64,000 bases of DNA. It comes from JAHBNG01 sp039028975. GTDB taxonomy: Bacteria; Chloroflexota; Anaerolineae; Caldilineales; Caldilineaceae. A program made the translations under genes and the position numbers. This document shows positions 8,780 through 16,738 of this stretch, piece after piece. Below the pieces are notes generated by a model, which was not told the origin of the DNA, did no database searches, and worked only from the letters and a program-made list of their open reading frames with translations. The first letter of the stretch is position 1. The number at the start of each line of letters is the position of its first letter. The stretch spans positions 35,109 to 99,108 of the forward strand of contig JBCCHB010000050.1 of assembly GCA_039028975.1 (NCBI GenBank). The letters run 5' to 3'.

Positions 8780-10339
8780 CTACTGGGGAATGGTCTTATG
8801 AATCAATTCGTTCTTTAAGTCCCACAGGTTTTCCGTTAAGGAAACATGATAGATGTGGGGGTTCACCAGACGTCGAATCCCTGGATCTAATCGTTCCAAG
8901 TCGGCCGTGCGGCGTGCGCGCATCTCCTCTAATGTAGGTGTTTGGTAGACAACCTTTCCGTTCTCAAAGATAGGCGTAAGTAATGGTTCAGTCTGGCTTA
9001 TTTCACCAGGGCCAATCACTCTTTTCTTACTATATGATAAAGGATGATAGAGAGAAAACCCCTCGTCAATAGGTAGGGTCTCACCCTTTAGACTTAGACA
9101 GTCAGCCGTCGCATAGCCACGGGAATCATAAAGCCGCGTCACTTGTTTTTGGCCTGGGTTTGGCATCTTCGCGGGTGATTCGGAAATCTTCATGGCAGAT
9201 TCCCACCGATCGCCCTCCTTCACCGCCACTAGCTTGTAGACCCCACCCAAGGCAGGCTCTCCCCAAGAGGTTATCAGTCTTGTGCCCACACCATAGACCA
9301 GTCGATTGATCAGCTGATCTGGCTCGAGACCATATCGAGGTGCTTCGGCACTGATTTGGGTAACAATCTGCCAAATCACCAGCTCATCCAAATCACCCGA
9401 AAGGACAATCGAAACGTCGTCAAAATTAGCCTCTTTCAACTGGAGGGCAGCCTGAATGCTAAGATAGGCTAGGTCACCAGAATCTAGCCGGATGCCAACA
9501 GGATGATGGCCCTTTTGACGCAATTCTTCAAAAATTGTGATGGCATTGGGCACACCACTTTCCAGTGTGTTGACCGTGTCTACTAGAAGCAAGCAATCAT
9601 CTGGGTAGAGATCGGCGTAAGCTCGGAAGGCGTCCACCTCACCTAACCCCATAGCCATAAAGAATTGGACCATGCTGTGGGCATGGGTTCCCTTGGGGGC
9701 CACATTAACCATCTTGGATACAGCCACGTTGGATGTAAAATCCGCGCCACCAATGAGTGCGGCCCTTGCCCCCGCATTGGCTCCATTTTGTTGCGCGCGC
9801 CGGAGGCCAAATTCAAGAATCGGTCTTCCGCGGGCAGAGTCAGCCATACGAGAGGCTTTGGTCGCCACAAGCGTTGGATAATTCATGTGGTTGAGCAGAG
9901 CCGTCTCTAAGAGCTGAGCAATCGCCACAGGCCCTTCTACAATCGTCAGTGGCTCATGGGGGTGTACGACCCGTCCTTCAGGAATCGCTTGCACATTCAA
10001 GCAACGAAAATCGCCATACTGATGCAACCAAGCGAGAAAATCATCTTCAAATAGACGTGAACCTGTTGCCGTCTCCAAAGTACGTAGATAGCTAATCTCG
10101 CCCTCGCCAAAACGATTACTTTCCATCCAAGAGATGAGCCATTCTAACCCCGCACTGACACAGTAACCCGCTTGGTGATTACCATAATCTGGATAACGAC
10201 GAAAAAAATTATCAAACTGGGCTGGTTTTTCGTGAACACCCATTTGGAAGTAAAGTTGGGCCATGGTCAATTGATAGAGATCGGTACAGAGGATTCCATT
10301 TATATTCATAGAGTCATTATTCATTGATGGTTCTCGCAA
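8780..10339 (-). CDS. pncB: nicotinate phosphoribosyltransferase
   Basis: Joins nicotinate to PRPP to give nicotinate mononucleotide, the first step of the Preiss-Handler NAD salvage route; cytoplasmic. About 510 residues, the long bacterial NAPRTase type. Visible signatures are TDLYQLTMAQLYF near the N-terminus, FRRYP, EFGLRRAQ, the GTHAHSMVQFF segment carrying the autophosphorylated His, LLVDTVNTLESG, GIRLDSGDL, and VYGVGTRLITS near the C-terminal third. Three in-frame ATGs lie close together (10339, 10324, 10309). The family usually begins a few residues before TDLYQLTM, so 10324 or 10309 may be the true start. A palindromic repeat (10452-10519) sits about 110 bp upstream in the same orientation. 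Confidence 0.95.
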   Translation of the reverse strand: MREPSMNNDSMNINGILCTDLYQLTMAQLYFQMGVHEKPAQFDNFFRRYPDYGNHQAGYCVSAGLEWLISWMESNRFGEGEISYLRTLETATGSRLFEDDFLAWLHQYGDFRCLNVQAIPEGRVVHPHEPLTIVEGPVAIAQLLETALLNHMNYPTLVATKASRMADSARGRPILEFGLRRAQQNGANAGARAALIGGADFTSNVAVSKMVNVAPKGTHAHSMVQFFMAMGLGEVDAFRAYADLYPDDCLLLVDTVNTLESGVPNAITIFEELRQKGHHPVGIRLDSGDLAYLSIQAALQLKEANFDDVSIVLSGDLDELVIWQIVTQISAEAPRYGLEPDQLINRLVYGVGTRLITSWGEPALGGVYKLVAVKEGDRWESAMKISESPAKMPNPGQKQVTRLYDSRGYATADCLSLKGETLPIDEGFSLYHPLSYSKKRVIGPGEISQTEPLLTPIFENGKVVYQTPTLEEMRARRTADLERLDPGIRRLVNPHIYHVSLTENLWDLKNELIHKTIPQ

Positions 10340-10451
10340 ATTTGAGCTTCACGAAATCAAACATGATTCCGTAACAACTGCCATATTGGCAGCAGTCATT
10401 ACCAGTTGGTATAATTAGAAGATCGTAATGTATATAGGGAGCGCCCCTTGA

Positions 10452-10519
10452 TATACTTTACCAGAAAAGTCTTGTTCCAACCTTTGACCTATCTTGACGA
10501 GGGCAGGAGCTTTTTCTGG
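10452..10519 (-). repeat. CCAGAAAA palindrome family, copy 1
   Basis: Read on the minus strand it begins CCAGAAAAAGCTCCTG and ends GGAACAAGACTTTTCTGG followed by TAAAGTATA. The ends form an inverted repeat (CCAGAAAA.../...TTTTCTGG). Other copies are at 24224-24328 and 34463-34590. It points toward pncB, whose start lies about 110 bp downstream. Shared 3' box: TTTTCTGG(T/C)(A/G)AAGTATA. Confidence 0.65.
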
Positions 10520-10689
10520 TCATCTATTCTAGAACATCTATAAGGACGAGTGCTACGCTTTTCCGATTATTTTTGGAATAGCATAGAAGTATAACAGCTA
10601 TGCTCAGTAGATTGCAATGTAGTGACAGATTCTGGGCGTATCCCAAAATCGGGGTAAATTTTTTTACCACTCTGAATACGTCAATTTTA

Positions 10690-10771
10690 GCAGTAAGTAA
10701 ATAGTGAACTGTAAGTAGTTTCTGGTGCAAAGACAGAGTTGAGCACTGTTTACTACTAACTTCATGACATT
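10690..10771 (+). repeat. dispersed repeat, copy 2 (partner at 3089-3180)
   Basis: Shares GCAGTAAG, AGTGAAC-GTA-GTAGTTT-TGGT and CTTCATGACATT blocks with 3089-3180. AGTAAATAGT and ACTGTTTACT form an imperfect inverted repeat inside. The remainder of the 10340-10810 gap holds the palindrome at 10452-10519 and nothing else I can name. Confidence 0.5.
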
Positions 10772-10810
10772 AGAGTAGTCAGTAATCAGAATGGATAATC
10801 AAAATAAGTA

Positions 10811-12985
10811 ATGAGTTCAATTCACATTGTTTTTCAGCCCAATGGCAGGCAAGGCCAAGTCCCCCCAGGCACGACTCTGTTAGAAGCAGCCCGTCGTATG
10901 GGGGTTGAAATCGAATCGATCTGTGGAGGCCACCAGACCTGCGGTAAGTGCAAAATAGAGGTAGAGGAGGGGGATTTCCCTAAATTTGACATTCGTTCAT
11001 CCCCCCATCATTTGACACCGCCTAATGAGAGGGAAATTGACTATGCTACCCGAAGACACTTTGGCCCAACAGCACGTTTAAGCTGTGCCTGCCAAGTGAC
11101 CGGTGATCTAGTCATACGCGTCCCCGAAGAGAGCCAAACGCGCAAACAGGTCGTTCGGAAATCCGTTGGGATTGAGCGTCCAGTGATTGTCGATGCATCG
11201 GTTCGGCTCTACTATGTGGAGCTTCCAACCGCCAACTTGAAAGATCATAGGGGTGACTGGCAGCGCCTCCAAGACGAATTAGCTTCGGTTCATGGGTTGG
11301 AGAGCCTGCGAATCGATGCGTTGCTACTGCGAACATTACAGTCCACCCTGAATGTTGCCAATCGAGCTTTGACAGTTGCCCTCTGGAATGAACAAGAAGT
11401 TATACAACTTTGGCCTGGCTTTGAGGATGGCCTATACGGTCTTGCCATCGACGTAGGGACGACCACCGTAGCTGGGCATCTATGTCATCTGCGTACGGGC
11501 CAAGTCTTAGCAACGGTCAGTCGAATGAATCCACAGGTTCCGTATGGCGAAGACCTAATGAGCAGGGTTAGCTATGCTATGATGCATGAAGATGGCACAG
11601 AGCGGATGCATCAGGCCATCATTGATGGACTCAACGAACTCATTGAAGAAGCAGCACTTGAAGCAGGAATTGCCAAACGTGATATTGTAGAACTGGTTGT
11701 AGTCGCCAACACGACCATGCACCATCTGTTGCTTGGGGTCAACCCTGTTGAACTGGGTGGTGCTCCTTTTAGTCTGGTCACCCATGATGCTATTGATATC
11801 AAGGCTCGGGATCTAGGGTTGCAGGTTGCGCCGGGTGCCAATCTTCATATTCCGCCTTGTGAGGCAGGCCATGTTGGGGCAGATAATGTAGGGGTTTTGG
11901 TTGCTGAAGCGCCCTATGAACAGGATACGGAACAGCAACTGGTCATCGACATTGGCACCAACGGCGAGATCTTGCTGGGGAATAGGACGCAGATGCTTAG
12001 CGCAAGCAGCCCAACCGGGCCAGCATTTGAAGGTGCTCAGATCGTCCATGGGATGCGAGCGGCACCAGGGGCCATTGAGCGGATCCGAGTCGATCCGGCT
12101 ACCTTGTCAGTGCGCTACAAGATGATTGGCCAGGATGAGTGGATTGAAAGTCCACAGGATAACCCATCGGTTGCGCCATTTGCGGAAGTACCTGTCTCGA
12201 CCAATGGCATATCTGCTGCTGAAGCGCGACGACGCAAGCGGGAGGAGTTGCTCAACCCTACATTGCGCCCATCGGGTATATGCGGCTCTGGCATCATTGA
12301 GGCCGTGGCTGAGCTCTTCTTGGCTGGCGTAGTAAGCCAAAATGGCCGCTTTGCCGAACTTGACCACCCTCGATTGCGGACTGGATTAGGTGAAGGTGGT
12401 GGGAAGGCTGAATTCATTATTGCCTGGCCTCATGAGACGAGTACAGGGGAAGCGATCACTGTCCATTCGGATGATATTCGCGCCATTCAACTGGCCAAGG
12501 CCGCGCTCTATGCTGGCTCCAAGCTACTAATGAACCGGCTTGAGCTAGAGAGTGTTGATAAAATTGTGTTGGCGGGTGGCTTTGGTAGCTACATCGATCC
12601 CAAACATGCAATGATTCTAGGGCTGATTCCCGACTGCGCTCTGAGCAGGGTGATGGCGGTAGGCAACGCGGCCGGTGATGGAGCCAGGATGATATTGCTA
12701 AACAAGCAGAAACGCGCCGAAGCCCAATGGGCCGCACGGTGGGTTACCTATATCGAAACGGCCGTTGAACCGACTTTCCAAGCCGAGTTTGTTGAGGCGA
12801 TTGACATACCCCACGCCTCTAACCCCTTTCCTCACTTAGAGGATCTAATTAGCGAGGCCAAAAGCCAATGGAGTGCCGACAGAATTCAAGCGGCTGCGCC
12901 TCAAGGAACGGGACGTGCCCAACGGGCAAGCCAGGATGAACGCGCGGCACGTCGAGCACGAAGGGCAAAGCGCAGAGAAGGCTAA
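10811..12985 (+). CDS. RACo-like ATP-dependent corrinoid activation protein (2Fe-2S + ASKHA)
   Basis: 724 residues. The N-terminal ferredoxin domain has a [2Fe-2S] cysteine pattern C38-x5-C44-x2-C47 and a distal Cys at 92 or 94 (RLSCACQV). From about 208 an ASKHA-type ATPase fold begins (LAIDVGTTTVAGH), with later blocks VVVANTTMHHLLLG, QLVIDIGTNGEI, GSGIIEAVAELF and IVLAGGFGSYIDP. These are the marks of reductive activators that return Co(II) corrinoid to Co(I) in B12-dependent methyltransferases (RACo/RamA family). The next two genes on the strand are a 'virulence factor' family protein and a homocysteine S-methyltransferase, so this activator probably serves a split, MetH-like methionine synthase. 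A 25-residue Arg/Ala-rich tail closes the protein and resembles the Arg-rich tail of the methyltransferase. Confidence 0.9.
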   Translation: MSSIHIVFQPNGRQGQVPPGTTLLEAARRMGVEIESICGGHQTCGKCKIEVEEGDFPKFDIRSSPHHLTPPNEREIDYATRRHFGPTARLSCACQVTGDLVIRVPEESQTRKQVVRKSVGIERPVIVDASVRLYYVELPTANLKDHRGDWQRLQDELASVHGLESLRIDALLLRTLQSTLNVANRALTVALWNEQEVIQLWPGFEDGLYGLAIDVGTTTVAGHLCHLRTGQVLATVSRMNPQVPYGEDLMSRVSYAMMHEDGTERMHQAIIDGLNELIEEAALEAGIAKRDIVELVVVANTTMHHLLLGVNPVELGGAPFSLVTHDAIDIKARDLGLQVAPGANLHIPPCEAGHVGADNVGVLVAEAPYEQDTEQQLVIDIGTNGEILLGNRTQMLSASSPTGPAFEGAQIVHGMRAAPGAIERIRVDPATLSVRYKMIGQDEWIESPQDNPSVAPFAEVPVSTNGISAAEARRRKREELLNPTLRPSGICGSGIIEAVAELFLAGVVSQNGRFAELDHPRLRTGLGEGGGKAEFIIAWPHETSTGEAITVHSDDIRAIQLAKAALYAGSKLLMNRLELESVDKIVLAGGFGSYIDPKHAMILGLIPDCALSRVMAVGNAAGDGARMILLNKQKRAEAQWAARWVTYIETAVEPTFQAEFVEAIDIPHASNPFPHLEDLISEAKSQWSADRIQAAAPQGTGRAQRASQDERAARRARRAKRREG

Positions 12986-13058
12986 CGTCACTCGGGGTTT
13001 TGGACGACTAGATCAGCAGACCATCTAGACCAATCTGAAAGAAAATTGTAAGATCCAA

Positions 13059-13358
13059 ATGGCAGAATATCAAATAACGTACTGGAGAGAGATTCCTTCT
13101 ATGGTGACAGCCAGGGAAGGGCGACGCAATAAATCTAAAGTTGAACTCCCACAACGGTTTCAGGTTGCCATTGATGAGGCAGCCATGCGGGCCAATCTGA
13201 TTGGAACCGATGCCTATCTAGAGGAATGGCGAAAAGATGCTTGGCAACCCCGTGACGGAACGCCTGAAGAAGTGGCCGAAGCGGTTGCTGCGGAGATTGA
13301 AGAGAGTTACTCGCCGGCCCGAATCCGTGAAATCTTGGATCAGAGTTACGCTGAATAA
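13059..13358 (+). CDS. 'virulence factor' family small protein (PF13769-like)
   Basis: 99 residues. The start AEYQITYWREIPSMVTAREG, the middle KSKVELPQRFQVAIDEAAM and the block DAYLEEWRK match the small family annotated as virulence factor. In practice that family is found beside folate/corrinoid methyl-transfer genes. Its biochemical role is not established. It sits 73 bp after the activator gene and 12 bp before the homocysteine methyltransferase, which argues for one operon. The family name should not be read as evidence for pathogenicity. Confidence 0.75.
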   Translation: MAEYQITYWREIPSMVTAREGRRNKSKVELPQRFQVAIDEAAMRANLIGTDAYLEEWRKDAWQPRDGTPEEVAEAVAAEIEESYSPARIREILDQSYAE

Positions 13359-13370
13359 GGACAGCCCCCT

Positions 13371-14387
13371 ATGCTGAACGAAAAATTGATGACAAAATTG
13401 ACAAATGGCCCTATTTTAGCTGATGGTGCAATGGGTACCATGCTGCAAGAACTTGGTTTGACCGATGGCGGTGCCCCAGAGCTATGGAATGTGGAAAAAC
13501 CGGATCGGGTTCAGAAGGTTCACCGCGGCTTTACCGGTGCGGGTGCTCAACTTATTGCAACCAACACCTTTGGTGGCACCGTTGCACGCCTCAAATTCCA
13601 CCATATTGGTGACCGAGTCGCGGAGCTAAATCGCGCGGGAGCGACGATTGCCCGTGAAGTTGCTGATGAAACAGGCGCACTAGTGGCAGGAAGCATTGGC
13701 CCAAGCGGAGAGCTGATCGAGCCAGTGGGTACGCTTACCATGGAAGAAGCAGAGACCATGTTTGCAGATCAAGCCCGAGCCTTGGCAGAGGGTGGTGTCG
13801 ATCTCTTCCAGATAGAGACCATGAGCCACATGAATGAAGTAGAAGCAGCCGTACGAGGTGTACGAAGCGTAGCACCTGATACCCCTATCTGCGTCACCAT
13901 GAGCTTTGACACCAACTACCACACCATGATGGGCGTCAGCCCGAGTGCAGCCGTCCAGGTTTTGGCCGAATGGGGTGTGGACATAGCCGGTGCCAACTGT
14001 GGAACAGGGCCAGAAGAGGTAGATGTGATCATGACGGATATGGCCTTAAATCGACCTGATGCGATTAAGCTTATGGTCTACTGCAATGCAGGTTTACCTG
14101 AATACGTGGATGGTGAAATCCGCTACAGCGCCACCCCAGATCGCATGGCCGACTATGCTGTATCCATGCGCAATATTGGCATAGACATTATTGGCGGCTG
14201 TTGTGGCAGTACACCGGACCATATTCGTGCCATTAGTGAAGCATTGCAAAACGCTCATAGCACGCCGATTGCCGGTCCCGATGCGACCATGTTGGCAAGC
14301 AGCCCGCTCGAGGATGCAGACAGCAGAGCCAATCGCTCCGCAAGTAGGCGACGTTCCCGCCACGCTCGTCGGCGCGGAGAAAGTTGA
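13371..14387 (+). CDS. homocysteine S-methyltransferase family protein
   Basis: 338 residues with the TIM-barrel of the BHMT/MetH-N-terminal family. Zinc-binding cysteines are C210 (AGANCG) and the pair C277-C278 (GGCCGS). Other blocks are LADGAMGTMLQELGL, IATNTFGG, GSIGPSGEL and FQIETMSHMNE. The enzyme transfers a methyl group to the zinc-activated homocysteine thiolate. It lacks cobalamin, folate and activation modules, so it would need a separate methyl-corrinoid protein. The RACo-like activator two genes upstream fits a split methionine synthase. The last 25 residues are Arg/Ser-rich (RRRSRHARRRGES), an unusual basic tail outside the barrel. Methyl-donor assignment is inference. Confidence 0.88.
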   Translation: MLNEKLMTKLTNGPILADGAMGTMLQELGLTDGGAPELWNVEKPDRVQKVHRGFTGAGAQLIATNTFGGTVARLKFHHIGDRVAELNRAGATIAREVADETGALVAGSIGPSGELIEPVGTLTMEEAETMFADQARALAEGGVDLFQIETMSHMNEVEAAVRGVRSVAPDTPICVTMSFDTNYHTMMGVSPSAAVQVLAEWGVDIAGANCGTGPEEVDVIMTDMALNRPDAIKLMVYCNAGLPEYVDGEIRYSATPDRMADYAVSMRNIGIDIIGGCCGSTPDHIRAISEALQNAHSTPIAGPDATMLASSPLEDADSRANRSASRRRSRHARRRGES

Positions 14388-14408
14388 CGCGAGAGTATTA
14401 CCAAGTCT

Positions 14409-14858
14409 CTATACCCTGCACGGGTTAGAAATGAACATTTGCCCTGAGAAAAAATGTCCATTTTTAACCCGTTCGCAGTATATCTGGAGACCATCAACTT
14501 CCTTAAGATGTGCATCGCGGGTAACTAGTGTTAGATTATGTTGGAGTGCAATAGCAGCAATCCAAATGTCATTCTCCGGAATAGGGCGTCCCTTTTTCGG
14601 GAGAGTGTTTTTAGTTGTTCCATATACCGAAGCGGTTGTACTATCACAAGCCAGAATCGTGTTTGCCACACTAAAGCTATCAATCTGAGCTATGTTTTGT
14701 TTCATCTTTCCAGATCTCTGAGCACCATAATAAAGCTCGCCAACTACGATGCTTGGAACAAAAACCTCTTGAGCGTTCTGAAGGTTGCTCGTTATTGCGG
14801 AATCGTTGGCAAACAAAGCAATGACAATATTCGTATCCAGCAAATACCTACCATTCAT
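14409..14858 (-). CDS. vapC: VapC-like PIN-domain toxin
   Basis: A 149-residue PIN ribonuclease. Acidic residues are placed as expected: D in LLDTNIVIAL (about residue 7), E in VVGELYYGA, and D/D in PENDIWIAAIA and LVTRDAHLKEV. VapC toxins are Mg-dependent endoribonucleases that cut tRNA or rRNA. I start at ATG 14858, which overlaps the antitoxin stop by 11 bp, rather than the longer frame to 14888. The longer frame would add ten residues with no PIN match. The gene converges with the methyltransferase stop (21-bp gap). Confidence 0.85.
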   Translation of the reverse strand: MNGRYLLDTNIVIALFANDSAITSNLQNAQEVFVPSIVVGELYYGAQRSGKMKQNIAQIDSFSVANTILACDSTTASVYGTTKNTLPKKGRPIPENDIWIAAIALQHNLTLVTRDAHLKEVDGLQIYCERVKNGHFFSGQMFISNPCRV

Positions 14859-15081
14859 TGAGATCAACCTGCTCGCATCCATCTTCAATAGCTTGACTCA
14901 TAACCTGTAGATCATCTTCATCTATTGAACCAGCAAACCGCAGGATCTGCCGACCAGAGACGCCTTGGTGAATCGTAGTATCTAATGCACGGACAAAGGC
15001 AAGAACCTGCTCTTGTAAATTGAGCGGTAGCGCCTCTAGATGGTCAATAACTTGAGTTACAACAACACTAGCCATATTCAA
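14848..15081 (-). CDS. VapB-type antitoxin, DUF2281-like
   Basis: 77 residues (75 if the second ATG is used). The N-terminal segment with LEALPLNLQEQVLAFVRAL resembles the helix at the start of DUF2281/VapB-like antitoxins. The C-terminal half is acidic and likely wraps the toxin. Stop codon TAG overlaps the VapC start (ATGAATGGTAG), the classical coupling of antitoxin-first TA operons. I do not see a full AbrB or RHH domain, so DNA binding is uncertain. Confidence 0.75.
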   Translation of the reverse strand: MNMASVVVTQVIDHLEALPLNLQEQVLAFVRALDTTIHQGVSGRQILRFAGSIDEDDLQVMSQAIEDGCEQVDLNEW

Positions 15082-15171
15082 ACCCTCCCATCGTCAGAAA
15101 ACTTCACTATATCAATACCAATATCTAAAAGCGGATAGAAGCAAGTGGCAAATCATTATTGTCATTCTTCT

Positions 15172-15984
15172 TTAGCCCTCCACAAGATGTCGCAGAAAGG
15201 CTGCTGGATTGTTGAGGAATTCCCGAGTAATCGTAACATGCTCGAGTTCCTCATAAGCAGCTTGCTGAATCTTTCCGCTTTCAAAGCTTAGGATGGTAGC
15301 CCCTGGGTACGCCAGCAGAATCGGTGAATGAGTCGCAATGATGAATTGCGCCTCCTGTTTGACCAAGAGATTGAGGGTAGCAAGAAAGGTTAATTGTCGG
15401 GTGGGTGAGAGGGGTGCTTCAGGCTCATCCATCAGATACAGCCCACCTGGCACAAAGCGAGCCTGAAAAAGCTTCAGGTAGCTTTCTCCATGGGACTGAG
15501 CATCCAATCCTTCTCCATATGCATCTTTGATATCATGGAGTTGACCAGCAAAAGCCATACGTGCGTACTGTTTGGCCAAAGGTGAACGCCCTGCATACTC
15601 CTCATCTACCCGCTCCAACTCATCTCGCAATTCAGTAGCCATCTGAGCAACTCGCTTGGCAAAGCCAAAGAAGTCCTCGGATCGCATAAAGAAGCCCCGA
15701 TGGGTCCGCTTGTTCCACTGCCACTGAAGACGCTTACTCAACTTACGCATCTCGGCCAGGGTAGGATCCTGGGCCACCGCCTCTCCACCAATGGTTGGAA
15801 GATTGGCAGCACAGGCAATGGCCTCCAACAATGTCGATTTCCCAGAGCCGTTTTCACCTACCAAAAATGTCACAGGTGAGCGAAAGACCAGCTCATCCAG
15901 CGATTGAATGACCGGAACATTGTAGGGAAATGCATCCGGCAGCTGGCGAACCGTAGGCAGGGAGATCGAGCGTAAGTGAATCAT
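15172..15984 (-). CDS. SMC/ABC-type AAA ATPase
   Basis: 270 residues. Walker A GENGSGKST lies near 43-51, a degenerate signature QSHGES near 163-168, Walker B GLYLMDEPEAPLS near 180-192, and the switch His in IATHSP near 217-222. This is the stand-alone AAA_21/OLD-like ATPase layout, in which the two half-sites come from a dimer. It follows the predicted selenoprotein redoxin after only 4 bp, so the two are almost certainly co-transcribed. Substrate unknown; no membrane domain or nuclease domain is present, so it is neither a transporter on its own nor a complete OLD nuclease. Confidence 0.83.
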   Translation of the reverse strand: MIHLRSISLPTVRQLPDAFPYNVPVIQSLDELVFRSPVTFLVGENGSGKSTLLEAIACAANLPTIGGEAVAQDPTLAEMRKLSKRLQWQWNKRTHRGFFMRSEDFFGFAKRVAQMATELRDELERVDEEYAGRSPLAKQYARMAFAGQLHDIKDAYGEGLDAQSHGESYLKLFQARFVPGGLYLMDEPEAPLSPTRQLTFLATLNLLVKQEAQFIIATHSPILLAYPGATILSFESGKIQQAAYEELEHVTITREFLNNPAAFLRHLVEG

Positions 15985-15988
15985 GAAC

Positions 15989-16477
15989 TTACTGTTTCAT
16001 CAGAAAATCGAGCAACCGAATCGAGTCATCTACCTGGTATCGACCAATGGGATTGGTGCTATAGACTGCGCTAACAACTTCGCCAGAGGGTCGCAAAATA
16101 AAGCCCGTCGCGTGGATAATGCTGCGTCGGACTTCATAAAAGGCCCCTGTCTGTTCGGAAAAGGTCAAGTGATTTAACCCATAGCCTACTGGGAATGTCA
16201 GCCCAAGCTTCTCCACAAGTTCCTTGGCATCTTCTTGGGAATCAACCGATGCGGCCAACAGCGCAACCCCTCGATTGCTATACTCGGCTAAATTTGCCTG
16301 GTAGTCGGCCAACTGCCGACGACAATGAGATCACCACTTCCCACGATAGCCAAGAAAAATTGTCAATTCAGCACTCAGATCTGTAGGCAGATTCAGCGTA
16401 GTACCATCCACCATAGAGATACTCATGTTTGGGAACTGATCCCCTTGATCCAATTTAGGTGTAGCCGTTTGCGCCAT
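15989..16477 (-). CDS. predicted selenocysteine-containing redoxin (AhpC/TSA-like), UGA at codon 49
   Basis: The full gene starts at ATG 16477 and reads 48 codons to an in-frame TGA (16333-16331), then 113 more codons to a stop at 15989. In AhpC/TSA-type redoxins the motif is (Y)RG-W-C-x-x-C-R-x-Q-L. Here it reads YRGKW-(TGA)-SHCRRQLADYQ, so UGA sits exactly at the catalytic Cys, giving U49-x-x-C52. Both sides are one thioredoxin-fold protein: upstream FPNMSISMVDGTTLNLP, downstream GVALLAASVDSQEDAKELVEKLGLTFPV and a FILRPSGEVV strand. A SECIS-like hairpin follows the UGA. The protein should reduce peroxides or disulfides. It is operonic with the ATPase 4 bp downstream. A nonsense mutation is the alternative, but the exact position and the hairpin favour selenocysteine. 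Confidence 0.85.
16304..16320 (-). promoter_or_regulatory. bacterial SECIS-like hairpin
   Basis: Immediately after the UGA (16333-16331), the minus strand holds a perfect 6-bp stem GTCGGC (16320-16315) / GCCGAC (16309-16304) with apical loop AGTTG. The loop begins 17 nt after the UGA and has G at its second position. This fits the known bacterial SECIS rule: a short hairpin about 16-37 nt after UGA with a G among the first two loop bases. SelB would bind it to deliver Sec-tRNA. Confidence 0.75.
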
Positions 16478-16512
16478 GTTTTTCCTTTATTGTTGTGTAT
16501 ATCGTTCTTAGA

Positions 16513-16553
16513 AAGTCCTGGGTCCTTGGTCCGTGGTCCTTGGTCCTCGGTCA
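16513..16553. repeat. degenerate heptamer repeat
   Basis: Successive 7-mers of the type (G)GTCC(T/G)(T/G)G upstream of the redoxin start: TCCTGGG, TCCTTGG, TCCGTGG, TCCTTGG, TCCTCGG. A fainter set follows at 16580-16607. It is related in period and TCC core to the array at 2979-3069. Confidence 0.7.
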
Positions 16554-16738
16554 GATTGTTCCCGCGAGGAGGAGGATTGATCTGTGGTCTGCAGTCCGTA
16601 GTTTATGGCCTGTACACTCACTCATCCGTTCAAGCCGCCCCCCGAATCCGCCGACACATTTTACCAATAAAAAAACAGACCCAACAATTCGTTCGATCTG
16701 CTTAGTGTATACTTCGTTCCGTTTAATGCAATAAAAAG

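Noticed and set aside
10524..10730. 68-codon minus-strand frame upstream of pncB
   Set aside because: Low-quality composition, overlaps the region of dispersed repeats, no ribosome binding site.
14191..14688. 165-codon plus-strand frame across the methyltransferase end and vapC
   Set aside because: Overlaps two well-supported genes in another frame or strand, and has no family resemblance.
16331..16333. in-frame UGA read as a nonsense mutation
   Set aside because: Considered seriously, but UGA falls exactly on the catalytic Cys, both sides keep one fold, and a SECIS-like stem follows; decay would not produce this coincidence readily.
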